Source of the DNA: Candidatus Flexifilum affinis
Lineage (GTDB): Bacteria > Chloroflexota > Anaerolineae > Aggregatilineales > Phototrophicaceae
DNA: 64,000 nt
Assembly (NCBI GenBank): GCA_016713325.1
Contig: JADJPJ010000004.1
Location: forward strand, 544,235-608,234
Direction of reading: 5' to 3'
Positions within the stretch are counted from its first letter, which is position 1. Every line of letters begins with the position of its first letter. The translations under genes were made by a program, and so were the position numbers. Under the pieces are notes generated by a model. It saw nothing but the letters and a program-made list of their open reading frames with translations, did not search any database and was not told where the DNA came from. Shown here one piece after another: positions 11,088-19,319 of the stretch.

Positions 11088-11107
11088 GCGCAGTGTTGAA
11101 TCCACCG

Positions 11108-11139
11108 GACCCGGCTGAAAGCGTTCGCCTCGCCGGGTC
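11108..11139 (+). promoter_or_regulatory. Intergenic stem-loop before the GH4 gene
   Basis: GACCCGGC (11108-11115) pairs with GCCGGGTC (11132-11139) around a 16-base loop. It ends shortly before the AAGGAG Shine-Dalgarno (from 11144) of the next gene. It could act as an mRNA processing or stability element. No U-run follows, so it is not a standard terminator. Confidence 0.35.
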
Positions 11140-11161
11140 GTCTCAAGGAGCATGAAGCACC

Positions 11162-12544
11162 ATGTCTGAAGTGCAACATCCGAAGGTCGTCGTCATCGGG
11201 GCTGGCAGTCTGTTCTTCGGCAGGCAGGCGATCTGGCAGATGGTCCATTCGCCGTATCTGAATACCGGTACCCTGGCGCTGGTCGACAACCACCCGGAAC
11301 GGCTTGATCGTATGGCCAGGCTGGCGGAAATGGTCATCGCTGAGACCGGCGTGCCGCTGAAGCTGGAAACCGCCTACGACTGGAAGGATGTCCTGCCCGG
11401 CGCGGACTTCGTCGTCCTCAGCTTTGCCGATAAGACCGTCTACTACCGCGGGATAGACTGCACCATCTCGGAAAAATACGGCATCCGCATGTGTTCGGGG
11501 GACACGATCGGCCCAGGCGGCATCTTCCGAGCCATGCGCGAACTCCCGGTCATTATGCGTTGCACGCGCGACATCGAAGCGATGTGCCCCGACGCCTGGG
11601 TCATCAATTACATCAATCCTTCGACCGTCAACGGGATGGCCCTGGCGCGTTATGTCCCTCAGCTCAAGAGTTTTGCCCTGTGCGACAGTCTGCACATGCC
11701 GCATGTCAAGCGACATGCCGCGCTGCGCGCCGGCATTGTCCGCGATGCCTCGGAGTATAACGAGGTGGTGGACGCCGCGTTCGACATGCGCATCGCCGGG
11801 GTCAATCACTTCACCTGGATGCTGAAAGCCGAGTACGACGGCCAGGATGTCATGCCGGCCATCGCCAGTTCGATCCTGCGCACGGCCGCCACCGAAGATC
11901 TGGGCGGGGATGTCGGCGCGAAGGCCAAGTTCAACGATCGCATCGCTCACAAGCTTTACGAGATCTTCGGATACATTCCGGTCTGCGTGGCTCACACCAA
12001 GGAATATGTTCGTTACTGGCAGGGCAAGGGGACGATCGCGGATGATATTCCGCCGCTGCTGATCTGGGAGACCGAGGACCGCTATGAGCGACACGCGGCC
12101 ATGTGGCGTCAGGTCGACGGTTTCCTGAGCGGGGAAACGCCGATCGCCGATTACATGAAGACCTTCGGGCCGGATCACGCGACGGACATCATCGAAAACA
12201 TGGTGGGTAACCTGGGCAAGCCGTTCTACATCAACACGCCGAATCGCGGTGCTGTGACCAACATGAGCGACGATGCCTTCCTCGAACTGCTGTGCGATGT
12301 GGATATGAACGGGCCGAAGCCGCGCCCGGTTGGCGAGATGCCGCGCGGCGTCCGTGGCATGCAGGAAGTCGTCCTGGACACGCATGAACTCACGGCTGAG
12401 GCCATTGTCCGGTGTGACTACGGGCTGCTGCGGCGGGCCATGATGACCGACCCGCTGGTCACGTCGATCGCCGATGCCGACCACATTCTGACGGAGCTTC
12501 TTGACGCCGAGCGAGACGCTCTGCCAGACTGCTGGTACGCCTGA
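11162..12544 (+). CDS. Glycoside hydrolase family 4, NAD-dependent
   Basis: This is a 460-residue cytosolic GH4 glycosidase. These enzymes use NAD+ and a metal ion to cleave alpha- or beta-glycosides through C3 oxidation. The Rossmann start is KVVVIGAGSLFFG. Family segments include SGDTIGPGG, NYINPST, the metal-ligand Cys174 and the ligand-type His216 in AGVNHFTWM. The metal-site motif reads C-D-S-L instead of the better known CHEV, CHSV, CHGx, CDMP or CNxP forms, so the substrate cannot be assigned by motif. The start follows AAGGAG. It is the last gene of the LacI-led locus and probably hydrolyses the disaccharide or oligosaccharide imported by the upstream transporter. Confidence 0.92.
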   Translation: MSEVQHPKVVVIGAGSLFFGRQAIWQMVHSPYLNTGTLALVDNHPERLDRMARLAEMVIAETGVPLKLETAYDWKDVLPGADFVVLSFADKTVYYRGIDCTISEKYGIRMCSGDTIGPGGIFRAMRELPVIMRCTRDIEAMCPDAWVINYINPSTVNGMALARYVPQLKSFALCDSLHMPHVKRHAALRAGIVRDASEYNEVVDAAFDMRIAGVNHFTWMLKAEYDGQDVMPAIASSILRTAATEDLGGDVGAKAKFNDRIAHKLYEIFGYIPVCVAHTKEYVRYWQGKGTIADDIPPLLIWETEDRYERHAAMWRQVDGFLSGETPIADYMKTFGPDHATDIIENMVGNLGKPFYINTPNRGAVTNMSDDAFLELLCDVDMNGPKPRPVGEMPRGVRGMQEVVLDTHELTAEAIVRCDYGLLRRAMMTDPLVTSIADADHILTELLDAERDALPDCWYA

Positions 12545-12607
12545 AAATACGGAATTCGGAGCAGGACTGCAACAGCATAGGTCTGCGGTAGAGATGCAGT
12601 CCATGGT

Positions 12608-12684
12608 AGTACACGAACCAGGTTCATCTGACGGGTTGATAGCGTAGGGGCGGACGTGCAAACGAAGTTTGCCTGTGTCCGCCC
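12608..12684 (+). repeat. Dispersed repeat element, copy with hairpin
   Basis: Bases 12608-12647 match 50931-50970 at about 39 of 40 positions (AGTACACGAACCAGGTTCAT and following). The element continues into a hairpin, GGGCGGAC (12648-12655) with GTCCGCCC (12677-12684), with further pairing GCAAAC/GTTTGC inside. Similar GGGGCG palindromes occur at 12852, 25756, 50970, 55881 and 62771. Confidence 0.8.
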
Positions 12685-12690
12685 GGGAAT

Positions 12691-12820
12691 GGGGGGGGGT
12701 TGCCCCCCCCCCGGGTGTCCGCCTGGGGGGGGGGCCCCCCCCCCCGGGGGGGGGGGGGGGGGGCGGGAACGGAAGGAGGGGGCGGGGGGGGGGGGGGTCC
12801 GGGAGGGAACGGGGGGAGGT
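12691..12820. other. Poly-G/poly-C low-complexity tract, probable artefact
   Basis: This is about 130 bases made almost only of G and C runs, including blocks of ten or more Gs and Cs in a row, broken by short words such as CGGGAACGGAAGG. Translations in all frames give Gly/Pro/Arg-rich nonsense. It begins right after a strong hairpin of a dispersed repeat. I read it as a base-calling or assembly artefact, not a gene or a real quadruplex region. Confidence 0.7.
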
Positions 12821-12851
12821 CAAAACGGCGGGAGATCGAGAATGTGTGCCT

Positions 12852-12877
12852 GGGCGGGGACATTGCCCCGCCCCTAC
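12852..12877. repeat. GC-rich palindrome of the dispersed repeat family
   Basis: GGGCGGGG pairs with CCCCGCCC around ACATTG, and CTACGG follows, matching the CGCCCCTACGG end of the copy near 50990. It may be the far end of the element at 12608, with the poly-G tract lying between. Confidence 0.6.
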
Positions 12878-12933
12878 GGCTGGCTGTTTCAGACTAGAGA
12901 ATTGGAACAACCACCACGCGCGATCGCCTGCTT

Positions 12934-13074
12934 GTGATCGACGTGGGAAGCCTCGCGGCAGAAGCGGTGCTGATTTCGCTGGACGGGCAACTCCAGGGTC
13001 TTCGCCAGGTGGACTACACGTTCCACCGTTTGCGGCCGGATCACGTCGACCAGATCCCCGAAAAACAGAGGTAG
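12934..13074 (+). CDS. Short ORF, possible gene remnant
   Basis: This is a 46-codon frame from GTG to TAG. The translation starts VIDVGSLAAEAVLISLDGQ, which resembles the first strand and loop of an ASKHA (actin-like ATPase) domain, as in glutamate-mutase MutL-type proteins. It then stops after about 46 residues. It has no good Shine-Dalgarno and lies beside the repeat and poly-G region. It is probably the broken 5' end of a lost gene; it could also be chance. Confidence 0.25.
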   Translation: MIDVGSLAAEAVLISLDGQLQGLRQVDYTFHRLRPDHVDQIPEKQR

Positions 13075-13212
13075 AATTGCTCCACGGACACCTGCCCGTT
13101 TGCCAGGTGACCGAAGGACCGATCAGGAAACCCTGTGAACCTAACCGGGATAAAGCGGTGGCTGTGTCGAAGCTCCGGGCATCCGGGTCTATACAATTGA
13201 GGACAGGAACCC

Positions 13213-13884
13213 ATGACGACTGCTTTACGACCGGCCGTTTTCAGTGACGTCGAAGGCACGCTGATCAGTATCAGCTTTCCGCGCACGTATTTCGAACAAG
13301 CCCGCGAGATGGGACTCGTCCCGACGATCAACATCGTTCAGACGGGCATCCTCAACCTGCTGTCAAAGCCGTTTTCCCCCAAGTCGAAGGTCGGCGGTAT
13401 TCTGCGGTATCTGGCGATCATGACCGCGATGCGCAATCTGCCTATGTCGATGAACGCCCAGGTGATGGATCGCGTCAATCCGCTGCTGCATCAGGCGCTC
13501 AAGCCCAAAACTATCGCCTGCATCCGCCAATACGAGGCTCAGGGTTACCCGGTGATCCTCGTCAGCGCGGCGCTTCAGCAGGGCGTCGAGACGTTCGCGG
13601 CGACGCTCGGCTGGCGCGGCGAAGGCACGCGCCCGATTCTTGACGGCGATCGCTTCACTGGACGCGCGGAAAAGCCGCTGACGGGAGCGGAAAAGGTGGT
13701 GCGCGTGCGTCAGGTTGCGACAGAGATGGGGATTGATCTGGCAAGCTCGGTCGGTCTCGGCGATACAGTCTCTGACTCCGCGTTCCTATCGATCCTTGGC
13801 GCAGCGTGTGTGGTCGATCCTGACCCCGATCTGCGTGCCATTGCCACTGAAAAAGGTTGGGACATCCTGGACAGCAGCGGGTAA
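13213..13884 (+). CDS. HAD-superfamily phosphatase (SerB-like)
   Basis: A 223-residue HAD hydrolase. Motif I is FSDVEGTLI (about 10-18), motif II has Ser in LVSAALQQG, and motif III/IV appears as GLGDTVSDSAFL near 179-190. Family members use an Asp nucleophile to remove phosphate from small molecules. Here the second acidic position of DxDGT is Glu (DVEGT), as in a minority of HAD proteins. An all-helical cap at about 30-95 fits the C1/SerB subclass. It has a good GAGGACAGGA ribosome site, and a TATACA box lies about 23 bp before the start. It is monocistronic; the neighbours give no clear substrate. Confidence 0.85.
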   Translation: MTTALRPAVFSDVEGTLISISFPRTYFEQAREMGLVPTINIVQTGILNLLSKPFSPKSKVGGILRYLAIMTAMRNLPMSMNAQVMDRVNPLLHQALKPKTIACIRQYEAQGYPVILVSAALQQGVETFAATLGWRGEGTRPILDGDRFTGRAEKPLTGAEKVVRVRQVATEMGIDLASSVGLGDTVSDSAFLSILGAACVVDPDPDLRAIATEKGWDILDSSG

Positions 13885-14039
13885 TCTGCCTGGTACTCGA
13901 TCACGTCGATGATGCGGTGCTGGCGTCGTCGCTCAGCGCTGATATACCGGAGGGGCCGAGTGCCAGAAACTGGACCTGGTGGGAGTCTCAGGGAATCACG
14001 GATTGCTTCACCTCACCCCGTTTCGCTACGCTCAACCGA

Positions 14040-14059
14040 CCCTCTCCGTGCGGAGAGGG
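14040..14059. repeat. Short perfect palindrome CCCTCTCCG-TG-CGGAGAGGG
   Basis: A 9-bp perfect stem with a 2-base loop lies in the 280-bp gap between the HAD gene and the convergent mobA-like gene. CAAAAAG follows on the plus strand, so it might serve as a weak bidirectional terminator. The rest of 13885-14165 shows no gene. Confidence 0.5.
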
Positions 14060-14165
14060 CAAAAAGTCGTTAGACGTTTTGGGATGGCACTGTGGCATGC
14101 GCACCTGGAACACTCCAGGCTAGTCTGCTCTTCGAGCCCAGGGGAAACTGCCCCAATAAGCCATC

Positions 14166-14813
14166 TCACGGAATGATATAGTCGGAAGTCGAGGTGTCCG
14201 GCGGAACGCTCTCGCCAAGTTCGCGGCGCGCGCGCGCCAATTCTTCCGGCGTATTGAGGTTGGTGAAGGAGCGCAAATCTCGATCGATCGCCCGTATGGC
14301 GGTCTCGCTCACCAGACGCACGCGAAGGTGCTCGAAGAGACCACTAACACGCAGCTGGTTGCGATCAATGAAATGGCGCATCACTGGAACGCAGCGCTGG
14401 TGATAGATCGCATGGAGTCCCTGGGGCTGGTCGTCGACCATCGGCACGACGGCATCAAAGCCAGCGCGAAGGGAAAGCAGATAGTCGAGCAGTGCCCGGT
14501 TGAGAAAGGGCATGTCGCTGGCTACGCACAGCGTGTAGGGGGCAGGACTGTGCTGGAGCGCGCTGAGGATGCCGCCGAGCAGACCTTTTCCCCGGACAAC
14601 ATCCACGACGACGTCCGCGTTGAAATGGCTGTACTGCTCGGGTCGGTCTGTGACCACGAATACGGGTGCGCCCAGCGGTCGAACGTGCTGCAGGACATGA
14701 GGGATCAGGGGTTTGCCCGCCAGCTGCAACTGGGCTCTGTCTTCGCCAGAACGCAGCACATCGCCTCCTGACAACACGGCGACTGCAAACCTACTCTTCT
14801 CGTCACGGTCCAT
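14166..14813 (-). CDS. mobA: Molybdenum cofactor guanylyltransferase, MobA-like
   Basis: A 215-residue nucleotidyltransferase of the MobA family, which joins GMP to molybdopterin to give the bis-MGD cofactor used by DMSO-reductase-family enzymes. The N-terminal nucleotide-binding loop is AVLSGGDVLRSGEDRAQLQL, a looser form of the usual LAGGxSxRMGxxKxxL with Arg in place of Lys. CVASDMPFL holds the metal-binding Asp, and ITNLNTPEE-like FTNLNTPEEL is the family C-terminal signature. It is divergently placed from the sensor kinase and about 4.6 kb from the molybdoenzyme it probably serves. The atypical loop leaves some doubt about the exact substrate. Confidence 0.85.
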   Translation of the reverse strand: MDRDEKSRFAVAVLSGGDVLRSGEDRAQLQLAGKPLIPHVLQHVRPLGAPVFVVTDRPEQYSHFNADVVVDVVRGKGLLGGILSALQHSPAPYTLCVASDMPFLNRALLDYLLSLRAGFDAVVPMVDDQPQGLHAIYHQRCVPVMRHFIDRNQLRVSGLFEHLRVRLVSETAIRAIDRDLRSFTNLNTPEELARARRELGESVPPDTSTSDYIIP

Positions 14814-14971
14814 AGACCAAACTCACTTGCAGCATATGATGCAGTTGTGGCGCTTTCCCCAGGTCCGTATTATCTCATATTTCGTTGGAGAGGGGTGTTC
14901 CATTCATGCCAGATCGGTGGAATTTGACGACAGGGTTCGCAAAAAGATAACAAATGTAACTGGCACAACCG

Positions 14972-15000
14972 TTGACAAAGCATAATGATCAGGGTAGAAG
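14972..15000 (+). promoter_or_regulatory. Candidate sigma-70 promoter for the sensor kinase operon
   Basis: TTGACA (14972-14977) and TAGAAG (14995-15000) are spaced by 17 bp, about 30 bp before the GTG start at 15031. The gap 14814-15030 is otherwise AT-richer noncoding DNA between divergent genes. Confidence 0.45.
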
Positions 15001-15030
15001 TTCTGTAGTAGACGAGGGTTCGGTCAATAG

Positions 15031-16977
15031 GTGACCCTCAACGCTTTTCTTTATGGTTTGATCTGCTTCACCATCGGCCTTGTTGTACTCCTGCGTGGAC
15101 GTGGAGACAGCGAGCTTGCCCTGGGCCGCCAACTACACTGGCTTGGCGGCCATGCGCTCCTCCTCAGCGCCTATAGCTGGGGCATCACACTGGTTCACGA
15201 CCGGATTGGCACGGAACCGCTCGAGGTCGATACCGCCCTGGTTCTGCTGTCTCTGGTGGCGTCCGGGGTGGTGTTACTGCGCTTTGGCTCCGGTCTCATC
15301 GCCGAAGCCGGTCCCCTGCCGTTGTGGATGAATTTCCTGCCCGTCGCCCTGCTTATCCCCTCGACGATGCTCATCGCCTATGCCATCGTCGTCGTGGTCA
15401 CCGCCACGGAAGTCCAGGTTGCGATCATCCAGTGGTCGCATGACCTGCTGCTGCTGCCCGGTGGCATTCTCGCCGCGATGGGCTTTGCCCGACAGTGGCG
15501 CCGCCTCAAGCTGCTGAACGATGTGCCGGCATCGATCATCCTGCTGGCGACCGCCGCCGCCTTTCTCGTCAACGCCATCGTCGGCGCTGTCATTCCCGTC
15601 AGCCTGCCAACTGCCGGTGCAGCTGGTGCGCCGTTAATCGGCGCCCCGACGGAAACCTGGCGTCTGCTGTTGATTGCCCTGGTCGCCGTGCTCGTTGGGG
15701 CATCCATGAACGTTTTCGAGATCGAGCGCCAGCACAAGATCAAACGGCTTGAGGAGGCGCGGCGCGAGGCGCAGAGCATTGCTTTGTCGATTCGTACGCG
15801 AACCCGGCAGCAGGCCGAGGTCTGGCTGCACGCGCTGGCGCGGATCAGCCACTGTATCGCGGCGATGGACGAGGCCGACGACATCCTGAAGGTGGTGGTC
15901 GGCGAGGCGCGTCAGATGCTCGGGGCGGATGCCGCCGTCATTGCCCTGTATGAAGGAGAGGGCAGGCTGTGCTACAAGGTGCGGTGTGTCTCCGGGGATG
16001 CTCGTCTCACAGACAGCGAACCGGTTGAGAATGCCGTCATCGTGCGGGCGGTTGCGGCGGGAAATCCCCTGCGCTATCCCGAAGACATCGGCGGGGCGTT
16101 CGCGTGGCGGACCGAGAAGGGGGTCTTCCGCGCGGAGACTGCTGCCCTGGTGCCGCTCAAACTGAACACGACGCAGATCGGCGCGCTGTGGCTCGGCAGG
16201 GAGTCGGGCAAGAGCTTCACCTGTACCGATCTGATCGGGTTGGGCTATATCGCCAATCACGCCATCATCGCGCTCGAACACGCGTCGATGGCGGCAGAGT
16301 TGCAGTCGCTGGCGGTGATCGAAGAGCGCTCGCGGATCGCGCGGGAAATGCACGATAGCCTGGCGCAAATCCTGGGGTATCTCGGGCTAGAGATGCAGAC
16401 GCTGGAAGCGCTGGTCCGGCAGGACGACAAGGACACAGTGCTGAGCGAGCTGCACACGGCGCGGGATACGATCAAATCGGCCCAGGCCGACGTACGCGAG
16501 AATATTCTCAGCTTGCGGACCGCGCTCTCCGGCAAGGCCAGGCCGATCGACGCGCTGAAGGAGTATGTCGAGGAATTCGGCATCCAGACCGGTGTCACGG
16601 CCGAACTGGTGGACCGGGTGACAGGTGACTGTCCCCTCACGCCGCTGGCCGAGATGCAATGTGTTCGCATAGTCCAGGAGGCGCTGGCCAATGTCCGCAA
16701 GCACGCTCATGCGGAACGGGTCAAAGTTGTGTTCACGACCCTGCCTGATCGCCTGGAGATCAGCATCGCCGATGATGGCGTAGGCATGGCGCCAGAGACC
16801 ATTTCACGCGGTCATTTTGGGCTTCAAACGATGCGCGAAAGGGCCGAAAGCGTGGGTGGGCAGCTCGAGATCACGTCGACAACCGGTCAGGGGACCAGGA
16901 TCGTGATCAGCCTTCCCACCGAATATTCCGAGTTGAAGGGCAGAACTGATGTTACCCCTGCGAGTACTGGTCGTTGA
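15031..16977 (+). CDS. Seven-TM sensor histidine kinase, NarX/LuxR-partner type
   Basis: This 648-residue membrane kinase starts with seven hydrophobic helices (about residues 1-230) and no large periplasmic sensor loop. A GAF-like domain follows (about 265-425), then a HisKA_3 segment with the phosphorylatable His441 in IAREMHDSLAQILGYL. The HATPase domain (about 530-640) carries a degenerate N box at VRIVQEALANVRKHAH and the G box ADDGVGMA. HisKA_3 kinases pair with NarL-type regulators, and the next gene is one, overlapping by 29 bp. The 7TM plus GAF design suggests a ligand or redox signal at or in the membrane. The genes that follow code for a molybdoenzyme, which is the likely target. 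Confidence 0.9.
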   Translation: MTLNAFLYGLICFTIGLVVLLRGRGDSELALGRQLHWLGGHALLLSAYSWGITLVHDRIGTEPLEVDTALVLLSLVASGVVLLRFGSGLIAEAGPLPLWMNFLPVALLIPSTMLIAYAIVVVVTATEVQVAIIQWSHDLLLLPGGILAAMGFARQWRRLKLLNDVPASIILLATAAAFLVNAIVGAVIPVSLPTAGAAGAPLIGAPTETWRLLLIALVAVLVGASMNVFEIERQHKIKRLEEARREAQSIALSIRTRTRQQAEVWLHALARISHCIAAMDEADDILKVVVGEARQMLGADAAVIALYEGEGRLCYKVRCVSGDARLTDSEPVENAVIVRAVAAGNPLRYPEDIGGAFAWRTEKGVFRAETAALVPLKLNTTQIGALWLGRESGKSFTCTDLIGLGYIANHAIIALEHASMAAELQSLAVIEERSRIAREMHDSLAQILGYLGLEMQTLEALVRQDDKDTVLSELHTARDTIKSAQADVRENILSLRTALSGKARPIDALKEYVEEFGIQTGVTAELVDRVTGDCPLTPLAEMQCVRIVQEALANVRKHAHAERVKVVFTTLPDRLEISIADDGVGMAPETISRGHFGLQTMRERAESVGGQLEITSTTGQGTRIVISLPTEYSELKGRTDVTPASTGR

Positions 16978-17650
16978 CGATCACCGCCTGTTTCGGCAGG
17001 GGCTGATTGGACTGATGAAGACGCGAAGAGACCTGGTTGACGTCGTCGGCCAGGCAGCATCCGGACACGAAGCGATTCAGCTTGCCGAGCAGCTTAAGCC
17101 CGACGTCGTACTGATGGACATCTGCATGCAGGATGGCGATGGCATGGAAGCGACGGCGCATATCCGCGCCCACTGCCCGAATATTGCGATCGTCATCCTG
17201 ACGGCCTCTGAGTCCGATGAGGATCTGTACCGGGCAGTACAGTTGGGTGCAGCCGGTTATCTGTTGAAGGACCTGGACGCCGACCAGTTGTTCGAGGTGC
17301 TGCTCTGCGTAGAACACGGCGAGGCGGCGATGACCCGCGAGACGGCCTCCAGACTGCTCAAGTGCATTTCCAGGCGTTCGACGGAGCCAGAGCGCGGTGA
17401 AGAACCGCTGACCGAGCGCGAGATGGAGGTGCTGTGTCTGGCGGCGACCGGAGCAAGTAACCAGGAAATTGCCGATCGCCTCAGTATCTCTGTGAACACG
17501 GCGAAGACGCATGTTCGCAATATTCTGGACAAGCTTCAACTAGACAATCGAACGCAAGCGGCGAACTACGCCCTTCAGCGGGGCCTGGTATCTGCAACAA
17601 ACCATGAGCGGGGCGCCTCGCTTCCGCATGTCCGGCATCATGAGAATTAA
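16949..17650 (+). CDS. NarL/LuxR-family response regulator
   Basis: A 233-residue regulator. The receiver domain (about 5-122) has the acidic pair DD at 10-11, phospho-acceptor Asp57 in VVLMDICMQDGDG, Thr in ILTASES and Lys in LLKDLDADQ. The LuxR-type HTH (about 150-212) reads LTEREMEVLCLAATGASNQE and then IADRLSISVNTAKTHVRNIL. The gene overlaps the end of the kinase gene by 29 bp, so both are made together. A C-terminal tail of about 20 residues is unusual but carries no motif. Confidence 0.94.
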   Translation: MLPLRVLVVDDHRLFRQGLIGLMKTRRDLVDVVGQAASGHEAIQLAEQLKPDVVLMDICMQDGDGMEATAHIRAHCPNIAIVILTASESDEDLYRAVQLGAAGYLLKDLDADQLFEVLLCVEHGEAAMTRETASRLLKCISRRSTEPERGEEPLTEREMEVLCLAATGASNQEIADRLSISVNTAKTHVRNILDKLQLDNRTQAANYALQRGLVSATNHERGASLPHVRHHEN

Positions 17651-17733
17651 CCCGCCCCTGTTGCTGATGCGGCGGACAGAGCCCGGCGCCGTCGGAAGCT
17701 GGGCAGCGGCCAGGAGACGGGAAGGAACCTTCA

Positions 17734-19059
17734 ATGATCGTCGACATCACGCTTGAGTCCCTCGGGACAATACACAATTCGGCACTAGCCGCCTATGCGG
17801 AACGCTACCTGCAAATCGCGCAGACCTTCACAGAACGAGTTCGCGAGACCGGGATCGAGCTGGCGCCTACGCCTGCCAACGGGGAAGTCGACGAACGGAG
17901 CGCCCGTTTGCGTGCGCTCGGCGCGACGTTTCGCAATGGCGACAGGAGCATCGTCGTCAACCGCATTTCGCCGGCCTGTGAAGCCTGCCAGTGGGGTGTC
18001 GGAAGCGCCACCTTCTTCATTTCATTGCGCTGTCATCGCACCTGCTTCTACTGCTTCAACCCGAACCAGGAAGATTACTCCCATCACCGCGAGAATCTGC
18101 GCGACCCGGCGGCGGAGCTCGAACAGATGCATGCCGCTCGTCTGCGGGCGCATACCCTCGCGCTGACCGGTGGCGAGCCGCTGCTGTACAAGCAGGCCAC
18201 CTACGACTTCTTCCGAACAGCGGCGCGGCTGTATCCCGAGGCGCACACCCGGCTGTACACCTGCGGCGACCACGCCGACGAGGAAACGCTGCAAGTGCTT
18301 CAGGAGGCCGGCCTGGACGAGATCCGCTTCAGCATCCGCATGCATGACTCGGAGCAGAGCAGGCGCTATATCTACGAACGTATCGCCCTGGCGAAGCGCT
18401 ATATTCCGCAGGTGATGGTGGAGATGCCGGTGCTGCCCGGTACCCTGGAGACCATGAAGGACATCCTGCTGGAACTGGACCGGCTGGATATTCACAGTGT
18501 GAACCTGCTGGAATTCTGCTACCCCTACTTCAACGCCGAGGCCTTCAGACGCCGTGGCTATGTCGTGCGCAACCCGCCGCATCGCGTCCTCTACGACTAC
18601 TGGTACGCGGGTGGGCTGCCGATCGCAGGAAGCGAAGAGGTGTGCCAGGACCTGATCGCCTACGCTATTGAGCAGGGGCTCAAGATCGGCGTGCACTACT
18701 GCTCGCTGGAGAACAAACATACCGGGCAGCTTTACATCCAGAACAGCGCCCGGCCGCTGCCCGCAGCCGCCGTCCTGTCGCAGAAGGATTATCTGCTGAA
18801 GTCGGCCAAGGTATTCGGCGATGACGCGCAGTCGGTGGTGCGCCACTTCCGTGCCCAGGGCTTCACTAACTACTCGGTCGACTCGCGTTACGATTACGTC
18901 GAGTTTCCGGTGGAGCGCATCCCGTCACTTCGCGACCTGCCGATCGAGGTGGGAATCTCATCCTCGGTCGCCGAGGTCCGCGACGGGGAGCGCTGTATCC
19001 GCGAGTTGAAGCTGGATCTGACGACCCCTCAGCAATTCGATCCGGCCAGCGATCTGTAA
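17734..19059 (+). CDS. Orphan radical SAM protein
   Basis: This is a 441-residue radical SAM enzyme. The [4Fe-4S] motif is C100-x3-C104-x2-C107 (CHRTCFYC), followed by the SAM-binding segment LALTGGEPLLY. Two extra cysteines (C82 and C85, ACEACQWG) lie just before the motif, and a His-rich NQEDYSHH just after. The C-terminal 120 residues show no SPASM-type Cys cluster. The start follows GGGAAGGAACC. It lies 84 bp after the response-regulator gene and ends in a strong terminator before the molybdoenzyme operon. No small precursor peptide is nearby. The function is unknown; maturation of the molybdoenzyme or making a related metabolite is only a guess from position. Confidence 0.85.
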   Translation: MIVDITLESLGTIHNSALAAYAERYLQIAQTFTERVRETGIELAPTPANGEVDERSARLRALGATFRNGDRSIVVNRISPACEACQWGVGSATFFISLRCHRTCFYCFNPNQEDYSHHRENLRDPAAELEQMHAARLRAHTLALTGGEPLLYKQATYDFFRTAARLYPEAHTRLYTCGDHADEETLQVLQEAGLDEIRFSIRMHDSEQSRRYIYERIALAKRYIPQVMVEMPVLPGTLETMKDILLELDRLDIHSVNLLEFCYPYFNAEAFRRRGYVVRNPPHRVLYDYWYAGGLPIAGSEEVCQDLIAYAIEQGLKIGVHYCSLENKHTGQLYIQNSARPLPAAAVLSQKDYLLKSAKVFGDDAQSVVRHFRAQGFTNYSVDSRYDYVEFPVERIPSLRDLPIEVGISSSVAEVRDGERCIRELKLDLTTPQQFDPASDL

Positions 19060-19106
19060 ACTTTCGCAACGGCAACGCCAGACGCAGTACCAGCCGACCT
19101 CAAGCG

Positions 19107-19142
19107 ACGCCGGCGAAGGATCAGCCTTCGCCGGCGTTTTCA
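19107..19142 (+). terminator. Rho-independent terminator after the radical SAM gene
   Basis: ACGCCGGCGAAGG (19107-19119) pairs perfectly with CCTTCGCCGGCGT (19125-19137) around a 5-base loop, followed by a T-run. It closes the kinase, regulator and radical SAM unit and isolates the downstream molybdoenzyme operon. Confidence 0.88.
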
Positions 19143-19319
19143 TATCGATACTACGCGATCGCGGCCGTGATCCATGCCCAGGCCGTGACCGCCAACAAAT
19201 CATCCTTTCGGATGAGATGAACGACTCTGAATGACGATGGAGCAGGATGACAGGCGCTCTATGATCCGGGGCAAGTATGAAGGAAGGCCGCGTCTATCGG
19301 CGCGGATAGGAGGTAGAGA

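Noticed and set aside
12691..12820. G-quadruplex regulatory element
   Set aside because: Run lengths and placement next to a hairpin fit base-calling error better; it would need long-read proof.
11048..12910. A 620-codon open frame on the minus strand
   Set aside because: It mirrors the GH4 gene and then translates the poly-G tract into proline runs; no domain or ribosome site.
12656..12937. Gly- or Pro-rich ORFs that could suggest a structural protein
   Set aside because: They come only from the poly-G/poly-C tract, which looks like an artefact.
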